Positions 7,764-15,117 of a DNA stretch of 37,360 nucleotides are shown here, one piece after another. The position numbers and the translations under genes were made by a program. The notes below the pieces were generated by a model. That model searched no databases. It worked only from the letters and a program-made list of their open reading frames with translations, and was not told the origin of the DNA. Position 1 is the stretch's first letter, and every line of letters starts with the position of its first letter. The DNA is from Bacteroidota bacterium (GTDB lineage Bacteria > Bacteroidota > Bacteroidia > Chitinophagales > LD1): the NCBI GenBank assembly GCA_018267365.1, contig JAFDYQ010000043.1, positions 1-37,360 of the forward strand. Reading direction: 5' to 3'.

Positions 7764-7788
7764 AACGTCAGGCACCAGACCTGACGTT
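7764..7788 (-). terminator. Intrinsic terminator of the Mpo1-like gene
   Basis: AACGTCAGG (7764-7772) pairs with CCTGACGTT (7780-7788). On the minus strand the stem is followed by TTTTTGTTTTAC. It lies 23 bases past the stop at 7811. Confidence 0.85.
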
Positions 7789-7810
7789 ATGTATTCTGTT
7801 GTCATCTTAC

Positions 7811-8278
7811 TCAGATAGACAGGCCTATCTTCCTGTAGATAAAGCTCATGATCCAGGCTGGCCCGATCATCAGAAACTGGAGGTCTTTAATAAAGGATGG
7901 CTTCTTGCCCTCTACCTTATGGCCCCAGAACTGTGCGATCCATGCCGCTACAAAGAGGCTGATGGATACCGCCCAGAGGTAGCCGCCTGTGGCACGCTGT
8001 ATCACCTCACAGAGTACGAGGCAGAGTGCGCTATACAGCACCATGCCTATAGCCAGCGGCACAGAAAGCGTGAAGTAGTAGATAGCCACGAGCACCGTCA
8101 CGATATCAGCTACCGTGAGCTTAATATCAGGCGTGATCTGTACAGGCAGTGCGATGCTATACAGCAGGCCTACTACGGTAAAATAGATGACAGGCACACA
8201 AACGAAGTGTACCATTTTATTTGTGGGATTCTGATGGCTCACGGCATACTCGTCGAGCCACTGATGGATACTCTTCAT
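7811..8278 (-). CDS. Mpo1-like (DUF962) membrane protein
   Basis: A 155-residue protein with about four hydrophobic helices. It matches the Mpo1/YGL010w (DUF962) family: the N-terminal VSHQNPTNKMVHFVCVPVIY contains the conserved His residues, and WIAQFWGHKVEGKKPSF near residues 115-131 is the second signature. Yeast Mpo1 is an iron-dependent dioxygenase acting in alpha-oxidation of 2-hydroxy fatty acids, needing such His residues. A fatty-acid role would fit the beta-oxidation genes next door, but that is inference. It has its own terminator. Confidence 0.8.
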   Translation of the reverse strand: MKSIHQWLDEYAVSHQNPTNKMVHFVCVPVIYFTVVGLLYSIALPVQITPDIKLTVADIVTVLVAIYYFTLSVPLAIGMVLYSALCLVLCEVIQRATGGYLWAVSISLFVAAWIAQFWGHKVEGKKPSFIKDLQFLMIGPAWIMSFIYRKIGLSI

Positions 8279-8374
8279 GATATTAGTTTTAGTAGTGATA
8301 CTAAGGTAGTATGGTTTTTATAAAAACAAAAACGTCATAAAGCCAATGCATCGTATTTGCCGATCAACAAAAAA

Positions 8375-8394
8375 GGCGCACCGGATAGTGCGCC
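8375..8394 (-). terminator. Intrinsic terminator of the acyl-CoA dehydrogenase unit
   Basis: GGCGCAC (8375-8381) and GTGCGCC (8388-8394) form a perfect stem with loop CGGATA. On the minus strand it is followed by a run of T. It lies 25 bases beyond the stop of the gene at 8419-10230. Confidence 0.88.
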
Positions 8395-8418
8395 TTTGTA
8401 TACGATTGCCGCCGGGAG

Positions 8419-10230
8419 TTAGTCCCAGAAGCAGTAGCCATTTTCAGCGATCAGCTTGTCTGCTACCGCGCGGCGGATATTCTTGGTATTGAGGAAGTCC
8501 ACCTTGGTGAACCTCTTCAGGCCCATAGCCATCATACGCAGCTCATCGCCTTCGGCGAAAGCAGCGAGGCCGGACTTGCCTGCTACATTGATACGGTCCA
8601 TCGCGTCAAAGAAGAAGCACTTCACCATATCCACGTAGATCTGCGAAGCTTCGAGACCGTGCAGATTGACGAGCTTCTCAGCGCGGAGCAGGGCAGACTC
8701 CATCTGGAGAATATCGGCCAGTACATCAGCGGCATGCATCAGGATCTCCTGCTCGCTTTCCAGCTTCTGCATGAGCTTCTGCACTGCGCCACCTGCTACC
8801 AGCAGGAATGCCTTCTTGGCATTCTTCAGCGCCTTGCGCTCTGCGCCGAAGATATCATCAGCGTCAGGTGTAGAGAAATCAGGCACAGACATCAGCTCCT
8901 TCTGGATAGCCATAGCCGGTGTGAAGAGGTCGATCTTGCCCTTCATCGCAAACTTCAGGAGTGCGTCGATAGAGAGCATGCGGTTGATCTCATTCGTACC
9001 TTCAAAGATACGGTTGATACGAGCATCGCGATAGGCGCGGGCCATAGGATACTCCTCAGAGAAGCCATAGCCGCCATGTATCTGCAGGGCCTCGTCTACT
9101 ACGAAGTCCAGCACCTCAGAGCCTACGAACTTCAGGAGGGCGCACTCGATCTGGTACTCCTCAGCACCACCTGTCAGGTACTCGGTCATAGAGGCACCGG
9201 ATGCCTTGAGGTCGTGTTCTTTCTGAGCGATCATGTCGCACACGCGCCATGAGGCAGACTCAGCCACCCACAGGCGGATAGCCATCTCACCCAGCTTGTG
9301 CTTGATAGCACCAAAGTTGGCGATAGGCGTCTTGAACTGCTGACGCTCGTTAGCATACTTCACTGCCTGGTCCAGGGCACGCTTGCTGCCGCCGAGTACG
9401 CCGTTGCAGAGCTTGTAGCGGCCTATGTTCAGGATCTGGAATGCTATCTTGTGGCCCTTGCCGGCCTCACCGAGGAGGTTCTCTACAGGCACCTTCACAT
9501 TATTGAAAAACACCTGACGGGTAGAAGAGGCCTTGATACCCATCTTCTTCTCCTCAGCACCGAGGCTTAGTCCCTCGTAGCCTTTCTCTACGATAAAGCC
9601 TGTGAACTTCTTGTCATCGCCATCTATTTTGGCAAACACGATGAAGATGTCTGCAAAGCCAGCGTTGGTGATCCACATCTTCTGGCCATTCAGTACATAG
9701 TACTTGCCGTCCTCGCTCAGTACCGCCTTGGTACGTGCGCCGAGTGCGTCAGAGCCGGACCACGGCTCAGTGAGGCAGTAGGCTGCTTTGAGTTCGCCGG
9801 TACCCAGCTTAGGCAGGTACTTCTTGCGCTGCTCCTCATTGCCAAAGTACACGATAGGCAGTGTGCCGATACCGGTATGCGCACCATACGCTACAGAGAA
9901 ACCATGGCCGCCACCCATCACCTCAGTGACATAAGAGATGGTGTTAAGGTCCTTGCCGAGGCCTTCGTACTCCTCAGGTATAGCGAGGGAGAGGAGGCCG
10001 AGTTCGCCGGCTTTCTCGATCTTGCCGGCGCTGAGCATCGGGTCATGGTCGAGCTTCTCCAGCTCCGGATCTATCTCTGTCTTGAGAAAGTCCTTGACCA
10101 TGTCGCGCATCATCTGCTGGTCTTCGTTGATCTGCTCGGGGATATAGCAATCCTCCCAGCTGCTGTCCTTGATCAGGAACTCACCTCCCTTGAGGGTGGT
10201 CTTGTTTGTAGTTTCTGCTGAAGTGCTCAT
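8419..10230 (-). CDS. fadE: Acyl-CoA dehydrogenase, FadE type (second copy)
   Basis: A 603-residue FAD enzyme for the first step of beta-oxidation, acyl-CoA to trans-2-enoyl-CoA. The core (about residues 35-425) has YCLTEPWSGSDALGARTKA, QKMWITNAGFAD for FAD/substrate binding and the C-terminal FEGTNEINRMLS with the catalytic Glu at about 410. A C-terminal extension of about 180 residues, as in Bacillus FadE (594 residues) and VLCAD-like enzymes, completes it. It is clearly paralogous along its whole length to 10713-12509. One signature differs: EPWSGSD here, EPGSGSD in the other copy. A four-helix-bundle cassette separates the two. A terminator follows at 8375-8394. Confidence 0.92.
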   Translation of the reverse strand: MSTSAETTNKTTLKGGEFLIKDSSWEDCYIPEQINEDQQMMRDMVKDFLKTEIDPELEKLDHDPMLSAGKIEKAGELGLLSLAIPEEYEGLGKDLNTISYVTEVMGGGHGFSVAYGAHTGIGTLPIVYFGNEEQRKKYLPKLGTGELKAAYCLTEPWSGSDALGARTKAVLSEDGKYYVLNGQKMWITNAGFADIFIVFAKIDGDDKKFTGFIVEKGYEGLSLGAEEKKMGIKASSTRQVFFNNVKVPVENLLGEAGKGHKIAFQILNIGRYKLCNGVLGGSKRALDQAVKYANERQQFKTPIANFGAIKHKLGEMAIRLWVAESASWRVCDMIAQKEHDLKASGASMTEYLTGGAEEYQIECALLKFVGSEVLDFVVDEALQIHGGYGFSEEYPMARAYRDARINRIFEGTNEINRMLSIDALLKFAMKGKIDLFTPAMAIQKELMSVPDFSTPDADDIFGAERKALKNAKKAFLLVAGGAVQKLMQKLESEQEILMHAADVLADILQMESALLRAEKLVNLHGLEASQIYVDMVKCFFFDAMDRINVAGKSGLAAFAEGDELRMMAMGLKRFTKVDFLNTKNIRRAVADKLIAENGYCFWD

Positions 10231-10249
10231 TTTGTCTTTTTGTGCTTTT

Positions 10250-10280
10250 GGTATTTAGTAGTTAGTATTAAGTATTTAGA
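10250..10280. repeat. Heptamer-based repeat, left arm of the IVP cassette
   Basis: The element reads GGTATTTAGTAGTTAGTATT then AAGTATTTAGA, built of 7-base AGTATTT/AGTAGTT/AGTATTA units. Its first 20 bases are an exact inverted copy of 10686-10705. Bases 10251-10280 are identical over 30 bases to 15077-15106. Confidence 0.85.
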
Positions 10281-10288
10281 TAATGCAG

Positions 10289-10648
10289 TTAATTCTGGCC
10301 TATCAGTTTTGATTGAAGATTGTAATTCATCTTTTGAACTTCATTTATCTTGTTGCAAAGAGTTTCAGTCGTCTCTTTGCTCAAAAGCTCCAACCGCTCT
10401 GACACGATAAGCTGTGTCTCCAATTCATAGGATGACCCATGAGCAATTGAAAGAAAGTGGCAGAATTCTTTATCGAAATTCCGGCCTGCTCCCTCTGCTA
10501 TATTGGAAGGAATGGACACAGCACATCTTCTCATCTGAGAGATCAATCCATATTTTTCCTCTGTCGGGAAAGCACTAGTAGCTCTATAGATATCCACGAC
10601 AAGGTCTATGGCCTTGCTCCAAACTTTTAGTTGTTTATAATCGTGCAT
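10289..10648 (-). CDS. Four-helix-bundle protein (23S rRNA intervening-sequence / S23 type)
   Basis: A 119-residue protein. YKQLKVWSKAIDLVVDIYR, FPTEEKYGLISQMRRCAVSIPSNIAEGAGR and HGSSYELETQL are the hallmarks of the IVP/S23 four-helix-bundle family, first found encoded in intervening sequences of 23S rRNA genes and related to the Avd accessory protein of diversity-generating retroelements. The biochemical role is unknown. Here it sits between two acyl-CoA dehydrogenase genes, co-oriented, and flanked by inverted heptamer repeats (10250-10280, 10676-10705). Base composition is more AT-rich than the neighbours. This points to an inserted one-gene cassette rather than a beta-oxidation function. 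Confidence 0.88.
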   Translation of the reverse strand: MHDYKQLKVWSKAIDLVVDIYRATSAFPTEEKYGLISQMRRCAVSIPSNIAEGAGRNFDKEFCHFLSIAHGSSYELETQLIVSERLELLSKETTETLCNKINEVQKMNYNLQSKLIGQN

Positions 10649-10675
10649 ACCTATTGTATTTGTATTGGCCTTTAT

Positions 10676-10705
10676 CTTAATACTAAATACTAACTACTAA
10701 ATACC
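10676..10705. repeat. Heptamer-based repeat, right arm of the IVP cassette
   Basis: The element is CTTAATACTAAATACT followed by AACTACTAAATACC. Its reverse complement matches 10250-10269 exactly over 20 bases and then diverges by reshuffled 7-base units. It ends 7 bases before the stop of the upstream acyl-CoA dehydrogenase. Confidence 0.85.
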
Positions 10706-10712
10706 CGGCTCC

Positions 10713-12509
10713 TTAGAAGCAAAACTGATTCTCTGCGATCAATTTGTCCGCGATGCGCCTGCGTGCAGCCACCGTATTCACCGGCTCCAGCTTGGTGAAC
10801 CTCTTCAGGCCCATCAGCATCACACGCAGTACATCACCTTCGTTGAAGGAAACGATAGCATGCTTGCCGGAGAGGTTGATGCGCTCGAGAGCGTCAGAGA
10901 TATACACCTTCGTGATGTCGATCTGCAGGGCGCAAGCTTCCTGACCGCGGATGCTGATCAGCTTCTCAGTCTTGAGAAGGGTAGACTCGCATACGAAAAG
11001 CTCGATGAGCATGTCTGCGATATCCATCATCACCTCTTGCTCCTTCTCCAGGTTCTGCATGAACTTCTGCACGGCAGCGCCGGCAGTCATGAGGATCGCC
11101 TTCTTGGCATTCAGCAGGGCCTTGCGCTCATTGCCAAATACATCGTCTGCATCAGGCGTAGAGAAATCAGGCACAGACATGAGTTCTTTCTGCACAGCCA
11201 TAGCAGGTGTGAAGAGGTCGAGTTCGCCCTTCATGGCTTTCTTCACCAGCATACCTACAGAGAGGAGGCGATTGATCTCATTGGTACCTTCAAAGATACG
11301 GTTGATACGAGAGTCCCTGTAGGCACGTGCTACCGGATACTCCTCAGAGAAGCCAGTACCACCGAATACCTGTACAGCCTCGTCTACTACATAGTCGAGT
11401 ACCTCAGAGCCGAATACCTTCAGGATAGCGCACTCTACAGAGAACTCTTCTGCAGCCTGCAGCTTGGCCTGTACTTTGTCTACGCCCTTGGCTACTGCCG
11501 CATCGATGTAGTCTTGTATCAGACCCGCTGTGCGGAAAGTAGCTGCGTCAGCCGCGTAGGTCTTGATAGCCATCTCAGCCAGCTTGTGCTTGATCGCTCC
11601 GAAAGAAGAGATCGGCACATTGAACTGGATACGCTCGTTAGCGTACTTGATAGCAGTCGTTGTAGTTTCTTTAGCGCCACCGAGTGCGAGTACACCCAGC
11701 TTGTAGCGGCCTATGTTCAGCACGTTGAAGGCGATCTTGTGGCCCTTGCCTATCTCGCCGAGGACGTTCTCTACCGGCACCTTCACATTGTTGAAGAATA
11801 CCTGACGGGTAGAGGAGCCCTTGATACCGAGCTTGTCCTCTTCAGCACCCAGAGAGATACCCTCTGTCTTTGCGTCGATGATAAAGCCGGTGAACTTCTC
11901 GCCATCTATCTTGGCAAATACGGTGAAGAGGTCTGCAAATCCCGCATTGGTGATCCACATCTTCTGACCATTGATGATATAGTGCTTGCCGTCTTCGCTG
12001 AGTACAGCCTTTGTCTTGGCACCCAGTGCGTCAGAGCCAGAGCCCGGCTCAGTGAGGCAGTAGGAAGCCTTGATGCTGCTATCGCCCAGGCCTGGCAGGT
12101 ACTTCTTCTTCTGCTCCTCTGTACCGAAGTAGAGGATAGGCAGCGTACCAATACCGGTGTGCGCCGCATACGCCGCAGAGAAAGAGTGGCCCTTGCCCAT
12201 CTCGATATTGATGAAAGTGTCTGTAGCAAAGTCAACGCCCATGCCACCATACTCCTCAGGGATGGCAGCGCCCAGCAGGCCGAGCTCGGCTATCTCGTGC
12301 AGCAGGCCCACTACGAGGCCCGGTTGCTGCTTGTCTATCTCCTTGATCACAGGGTGTACACGATTAGCGATAAAGTCTGATGTAGACTGCGCGATCATGG
12401 ATTGCTCCTCGGTGATCTGCTCCTTGATGTAGGTATCAGCAGCATTAGATTCCTTGATCAGGAACTCCCCTCCCTTGAGGTCTGTCTTTTGTTCGGTCAA
12501 TGTAGACAT
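10713..12509 (-). CDS. fadE: Acyl-CoA dehydrogenase, FadE type (first copy)
   Basis: A 598-residue FadE-type flavoenzyme, full length for the family. It shows SYCLTEPGSGSDALGAKTKA, QKMWITNAGFADL, SSTRQVFFNNVKVPVENVLGE and the catalytic IFEGTNEINRLLS segment, followed by the helical C-terminal extension (DLFTPAMAVQKELMSVPDFS is shared almost identically with the downstream copy). The two copies look like an old tandem duplication with diverged substrate pockets; which chain lengths each prefers cannot be read from sequence. Small secreted-protein genes lie upstream on the same strand with a 35-base gap. The Bacillus subtilis fadNAE operon has the same three activities. Confidence 0.92.
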   Translation of the reverse strand: MSTLTEQKTDLKGGEFLIKESNAADTYIKEQITEEQSMIAQSTSDFIANRVHPVIKEIDKQQPGLVVGLLHEIAELGLLGAAIPEEYGGMGVDFATDTFINIEMGKGHSFSAAYAAHTGIGTLPILYFGTEEQKKKYLPGLGDSSIKASYCLTEPGSGSDALGAKTKAVLSEDGKHYIINGQKMWITNAGFADLFTVFAKIDGEKFTGFIIDAKTEGISLGAEEDKLGIKGSSTRQVFFNNVKVPVENVLGEIGKGHKIAFNVLNIGRYKLGVLALGGAKETTTTAIKYANERIQFNVPISSFGAIKHKLAEMAIKTYAADAATFRTAGLIQDYIDAAVAKGVDKVQAKLQAAEEFSVECAILKVFGSEVLDYVVDEAVQVFGGTGFSEEYPVARAYRDSRINRIFEGTNEINRLLSVGMLVKKAMKGELDLFTPAMAVQKELMSVPDFSTPDADDVFGNERKALLNAKKAILMTAGAAVQKFMQNLEKEQEVMMDIADMLIELFVCESTLLKTEKLISIRGQEACALQIDITKVYISDALERINLSGKHAIVSFNEGDVLRVMLMGLKRFTKLEPVNTVAARRRIADKLIAENQFCF

Positions 12510-12544
12510 GGTTGTTGTTATGTTTTTAGTTGTTTGTATTTAGA

Positions 12545-12865
12545 TTATTTGAGTTTACGACGGAGAAAATAAGTTACATTGGCTCCAAATCCCACCACTG
12601 AAGAAGAAGAGTTCCATACCTCCCATCCATCGTTTCTTAAAGTAGCGACCTGCTTCAGAAGCGGAGATATATCATAAGGACTTTCGAAGTCACTTCCTGA
12701 TAATTTTGTCCTTTTGAAGGGCTGTCCTTCCACTGAGACTAATAAGATCGATGCTCCAGTGTTCACGTCGAATTGGGAAACGGTAGCCTGCTCATACTTC
12801 TCCTGCGCCATCAGCGTAGTGCCGATGAGCATCAGGAATGCTATTAATACGTTTTTCAGTTTCAT
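12545..12865 (-). CDS. Small secreted protein, DUF4177-like, tandem copy B
   Basis: A 106-residue product with a clear signal peptide (MKLKNVLIAFLMLIGTTLMA, then Q). The mature part of about 86 residues has a C-terminal LRNDGWEVWN segment that recalls DUF4177-type small beta proteins (GWE motif) and a basic tail FLRRKLK. It is paralogous to the gene 3 bases upstream (12869-13150) in signal, GWExWNS core and tail. No function is known. The fadE gene follows 35 bases downstream. Confidence 0.75.
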   Translation of the reverse strand: MKLKNVLIAFLMLIGTTLMAQEKYEQATVSQFDVNTGASILLVSVEGQPFKRTKLSGSDFESPYDISPLLKQVATLRNDGWEVWNSSSSVVGFGANVTYFLRRKLK

Positions 12866-12868
12866 AGT

Positions 12869-13150
12869 TTATTTGAGTTTGCGACGAAGAAAGTAGATAG
12901 TCCATCCCGGCTGTGCAGTTGAATTCCATATTTCCCAACCACCATTCCTCAATTCTGCTAATTTATTCAATAGAACGCCTGTATAATCTGAACCAGATTT
13001 TGACTTTTCCTCCTGTGTCAATTTGCCCTCAATAGATACACTTGTTAGATAACCATTTTGAGTTACTATCGCCTGCTCATATTTCTCCTGTGCCATCAGC
13101 GTAGTGCCGATGATCATCAGGAGTGCGATGAGTATGTTTTTCAGTTTCAT
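12869..13150 (-). CDS. Small secreted protein, DUF4177-like, tandem copy A
   Basis: A 93-residue secreted protein nearly identical to copy B in its signal peptide (MKLKNILIALLMIIGTTLMA) and in AQEKYEQA, LRNGGWEIWNS and YFLRRKLK. The middle is shorter and diverged. Only 3 bases separate its stop from the ATG of copy B, so both are surely on one transcript. Such recent tandem duplicates with a conserved leader and a variable middle are worth comparing across strains. Confidence 0.75.
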   Translation of the reverse strand: MKLKNILIALLMIIGTTLMAQEKYEQAIVTQNGYLTSVSIEGKLTQEEKSKSGSDYTGVLLNKLAELRNGGWEIWNSTAQPGWTIYFLRRKLK

Positions 13151-13290
13151 GGTTTGTTATGTTTACTTCGTTTTATAATAGTGTCCTTTGCGAGACTTTA
13201 TTCCATTTTTAAAAATCAACAGCGATATAAAGCCGAAGCAATCTTCAACTTTGAATCTCTGATGTCATAGGCTCGATTTCGTGGTTCAGT

Positions 13291-13391
13291 TTTACTTAAG
13301 TTGAAGATTGCTTCGAGAAATCACGCTAATATTTATCAGTTGAATTTCTCCCTGCCTACTGTCAGGCAGGTCGCAAATGTTCACTTTTTAA
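13291..13391. repeat. Left direct repeat flanking the GIY-YIG cassette
   Basis: It starts TTTACTTAAGTTGAAGATTG, continues CTTCGAGAAATCACGCTAAT and ends TCGCAAATGTTCACTTTTT, matching 13724-13804 apart from a few substitutions. The left copy has extra sequence in the middle, including the palindrome CCTGCCTACTGTCAGGCAGG (13351-13370). Its start is also found inverted just upstream (GAAGCAATCTTCAACTT, 13235-13251). The repeat runs into the 3' end of the GIY-YIG gene. Confidence 0.85.
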
Positions 13392-13698
13392 TCTCTGATG
13401 CTATCCAGCCAAAATCTCTTTCGGCCAGATCATTCCATAGAGGGTTCATTGCTTCGATCAGTTTTATCTTTTTCGCACGTGAACCAGCTTTGATCTGATA
13501 TTCACGGGCTACTGCTTCTTCAGCCGTTTGAAACGCTTCGTACCAGACGAGCTTGTTTACATTATACCTTGCGGTAAAGGATTTGGGGAAGAACTTGATG
13601 ACATGCTCTTCCCATCTGCGATGTAAACTATCCGTGCTACCGGTGTAAAGAACGTTGTTGCCTGCATTGGTGAAGATGTAGGCGTAGTACGGGTTCAT
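13381..13698 (-). CDS. GIY-YIG endonuclease domain protein (UPF0213-like)
   Basis: A 105-residue single-domain GIY-YIG protein. YYAYIFTNAGNNVLYTGSTDSLHRRWEEH carries the paired Tyr motifs (YAY, LYTG) and the catalytic Arg region. Then come KLVWYEAFQTAEEAVAREYQIK with the expected Glu and the basic SRAKKIKLIEAMNP. The family belongs to the nuclease superfamily but cellular roles are largely unknown. It is flanked by direct repeats at 13291-13391 and 13724-13804, and the right end of the left repeat overlaps the last codons. Composition is AT-richer than the fad genes. This looks like a self-contained mobile cassette. Confidence 0.87.
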   Translation of the reverse strand: MNPYYAYIFTNAGNNVLYTGSTDSLHRRWEEHVIKFFPKSFTARYNVNKLVWYEAFQTAEEAVAREYQIKAGSRAKKIKLIEAMNPLWNDLAERDFGWIASEIKK

Positions 13699-13723
13699 TC
13701 AGTTCTTGTTTTCTTAGTTTCTC

Positions 13724-13804
13724 TTTACTTAAGTAGAAGATTGCTTCGGGAAACCACGCTAATATTTTATTAATGACTTTCTCTCGCAAATGTTCGCTTT
13801 TTTA
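13724..13804. repeat. Right direct repeat flanking the GIY-YIG cassette
   Basis: It reads TTTACTTAAGTAGAAGATTG, then CTTCGGGAAACCACGCTAAT, and later TCGCAAATGTTCGCTTTTTT. It is in the same orientation as the copy at 13291-13391, about 433 bases away. Confidence 0.85.
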
Positions 13805-13850
13805 TGCCTTCGGCCGATTGCTTGCTGCGGTAGCCGCTTTCTTAAAAAGC

Positions 13851-13882
13851 TAGGGGAAACATCTTAGCTGATGTTTCCCCTA
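13851..13882 (-). terminator. Intrinsic terminator of fadNA
   Basis: TAGGGGAAACATC (13851-13863) and GATGTTTCCCCTA (13870-13882) form a perfect 13-bp stem with loop TTAGCT. On the minus strand it is followed by GCTTTTTAAG. It lies 12 bases past the fadA stop, so fadE downstream needs its own promoter. Confidence 0.9.
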
Positions 13883-13894
13883 ACGTATCTTCAA

Positions 13895-15070
13895 TTAGCT
13901 GATAAACTCGTAGATGCCTGCGATACCCTGGCCACCGCCGATACAGGCTGTAGCCATGCCGTACTTGGCGCCGGTGCGGCGGGCTTCGTTGTAGAGCTTC
14001 TGAGTGAGCCATGCGCCGGTACAGCCCAGTGGGTGACCGAGAGCGATAGCGCCACCGTTTACGTTGATCTTGGCAGGGTTCAGGCCGAGCTCATTGATCA
14101 CGGCGAGAGACTGTGATGCGAAAGCCTCGTTCAGCTCGATCAGGTCGATGTCGTCTTGCTTCAGGCCAGCTTGCTTCAGCGCCTTAGGCACTGCGGCTAC
14201 CGGGCCGATACCCATGATGGTAGGATCTACACCTACAGAGGCAGCAGTGATCAGACGGGCGATAGGCTTGAGGCCCAGTTCGTTTACCATCTTCTCGCTC
14301 ATCACTACTACGAATGCCGCTCCGTCAGATGTCTGAGAGGAGTTGCCCGCGGTGATGGTGCCACCTACCTTGAATACTGGCTTCAGCGCAGCGAGGCCCT
14401 CCTTTGAGGTATCCTTACGCGGACCTTCGTCAGCCGCTACAGTGATCTTGCGTGTCTTCTTCTTCGCACCGTCAAAGTAAGTTTCCTCTACCTCTACCGG
14501 TACGATCTCATCCTTGAACTTGCCCGCCTCGATAGCAGCGAAAGCCTTGACGTGAGAGTTGTAGGAGAACTCGTCCATCGCCTCGCGGGTGATGCCGTAC
14601 TTCTCAGCTACCAGCTCTCCAGTGAGGCCCATGCCGATGTAGTACTCAGGGTTCTTCTTAGCTATCTCATAGTTAGGTACGGTCTTGTAGCCTACTGTCG
14701 GTACGAGTGACATAGACTCGGTACCACCAGCTATGATACAGTCGGCCATGCCGCTGCGTATCTTAGCGGTAGCGAGCGCGATGGTCTCGATACCGGAACC
14801 GCAATAGCGGTTTACGGTCACACCCGGCACCTCGATAGGCAGGGAGCGTACAGCTACCCAGCGTGCCATCTGGAGGCCTTGCTCAGCCTCTGGTACGGCG
14901 TTGCCTACTATCAGGTCGTCTACGCGCTTTGGATCGAGTCCTGGCACCTTGGTGAGCAGGTCAGTGATAGCATAATAAGCCAGATCAACTGGTGAGGTAA
15001 AACGGAAGCCACCTCTTTTAGATTTTCCTATTGCGGTCCTGGAACCAGCAACTATATAAGCCTCTTGCAT
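13895..15070 (-). CDS. fadA: Acetyl-CoA C-acyltransferase (3-ketoacyl-CoA thiolase)
   Basis: A 391-residue thiolase, the same length as Bacillus subtilis FadA, that cleaves 3-ketoacyl-CoA to acetyl-CoA and a shortened acyl-CoA. The active-site set is complete: nucleophile Cys90 in VNRYCGSG, His346 in ALGHPLGCTGA and Cys376 in TACIGGGQG. ELNEAFASQ is also present. It follows the FadN-type gene with a 47-base gap that contains a heptamer repeat. The two probably form one transcript and one functional complex. A perfect terminator follows. Confidence 0.95.
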   Translation of the reverse strand: MQEAYIVAGSRTAIGKSKRGGFRFTSPVDLAYYAITDLLTKVPGLDPKRVDDLIVGNAVPEAEQGLQMARWVAVRSLPIEVPGVTVNRYCGSGIETIALATAKIRSGMADCIIAGGTESMSLVPTVGYKTVPNYEIAKKNPEYYIGMGLTGELVAEKYGITREAMDEFSYNSHVKAFAAIEAGKFKDEIVPVEVEETYFDGAKKKTRKITVAADEGPRKDTSKEGLAALKPVFKVGGTITAGNSSQTSDGAAFVVVMSEKMVNELGLKPIARLITAASVGVDPTIMGIGPVAAVPKALKQAGLKQDDIDLIELNEAFASQSLAVINELGLNPAKINVNGGAIALGHPLGCTGAWLTQKLYNEARRTGAKYGMATACIGGGQGIAGIYEFIS

Positions 15071-15076
15071 ATGATT

Positions 15077-15106
15077 AGTATTTAGTAGTTAGTATTAAGT
15101 ATTTAG
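15077..15106. repeat. Heptamer-based repeat between fadN and fadA
   Basis: Starting AGTATTTAGTAGTTAGTATT, it is identical over 30 bases to 10251-10280 and in the same orientation on the plus strand. It fills most of the 47-base gap between fadN and the fadA start. Confidence 0.85.
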
Positions 15107-15117
15107 ACGAATACAAA

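Noticed and set aside
10860..12380. 506-codon plus-strand frame opposite the first fadE gene
   Set aside because: It exists only because the antisense of a high-GC, codon-biased gene lacks stops. The product has no recognisable domain, and the minus strand encodes a complete acyl-CoA dehydrogenase.
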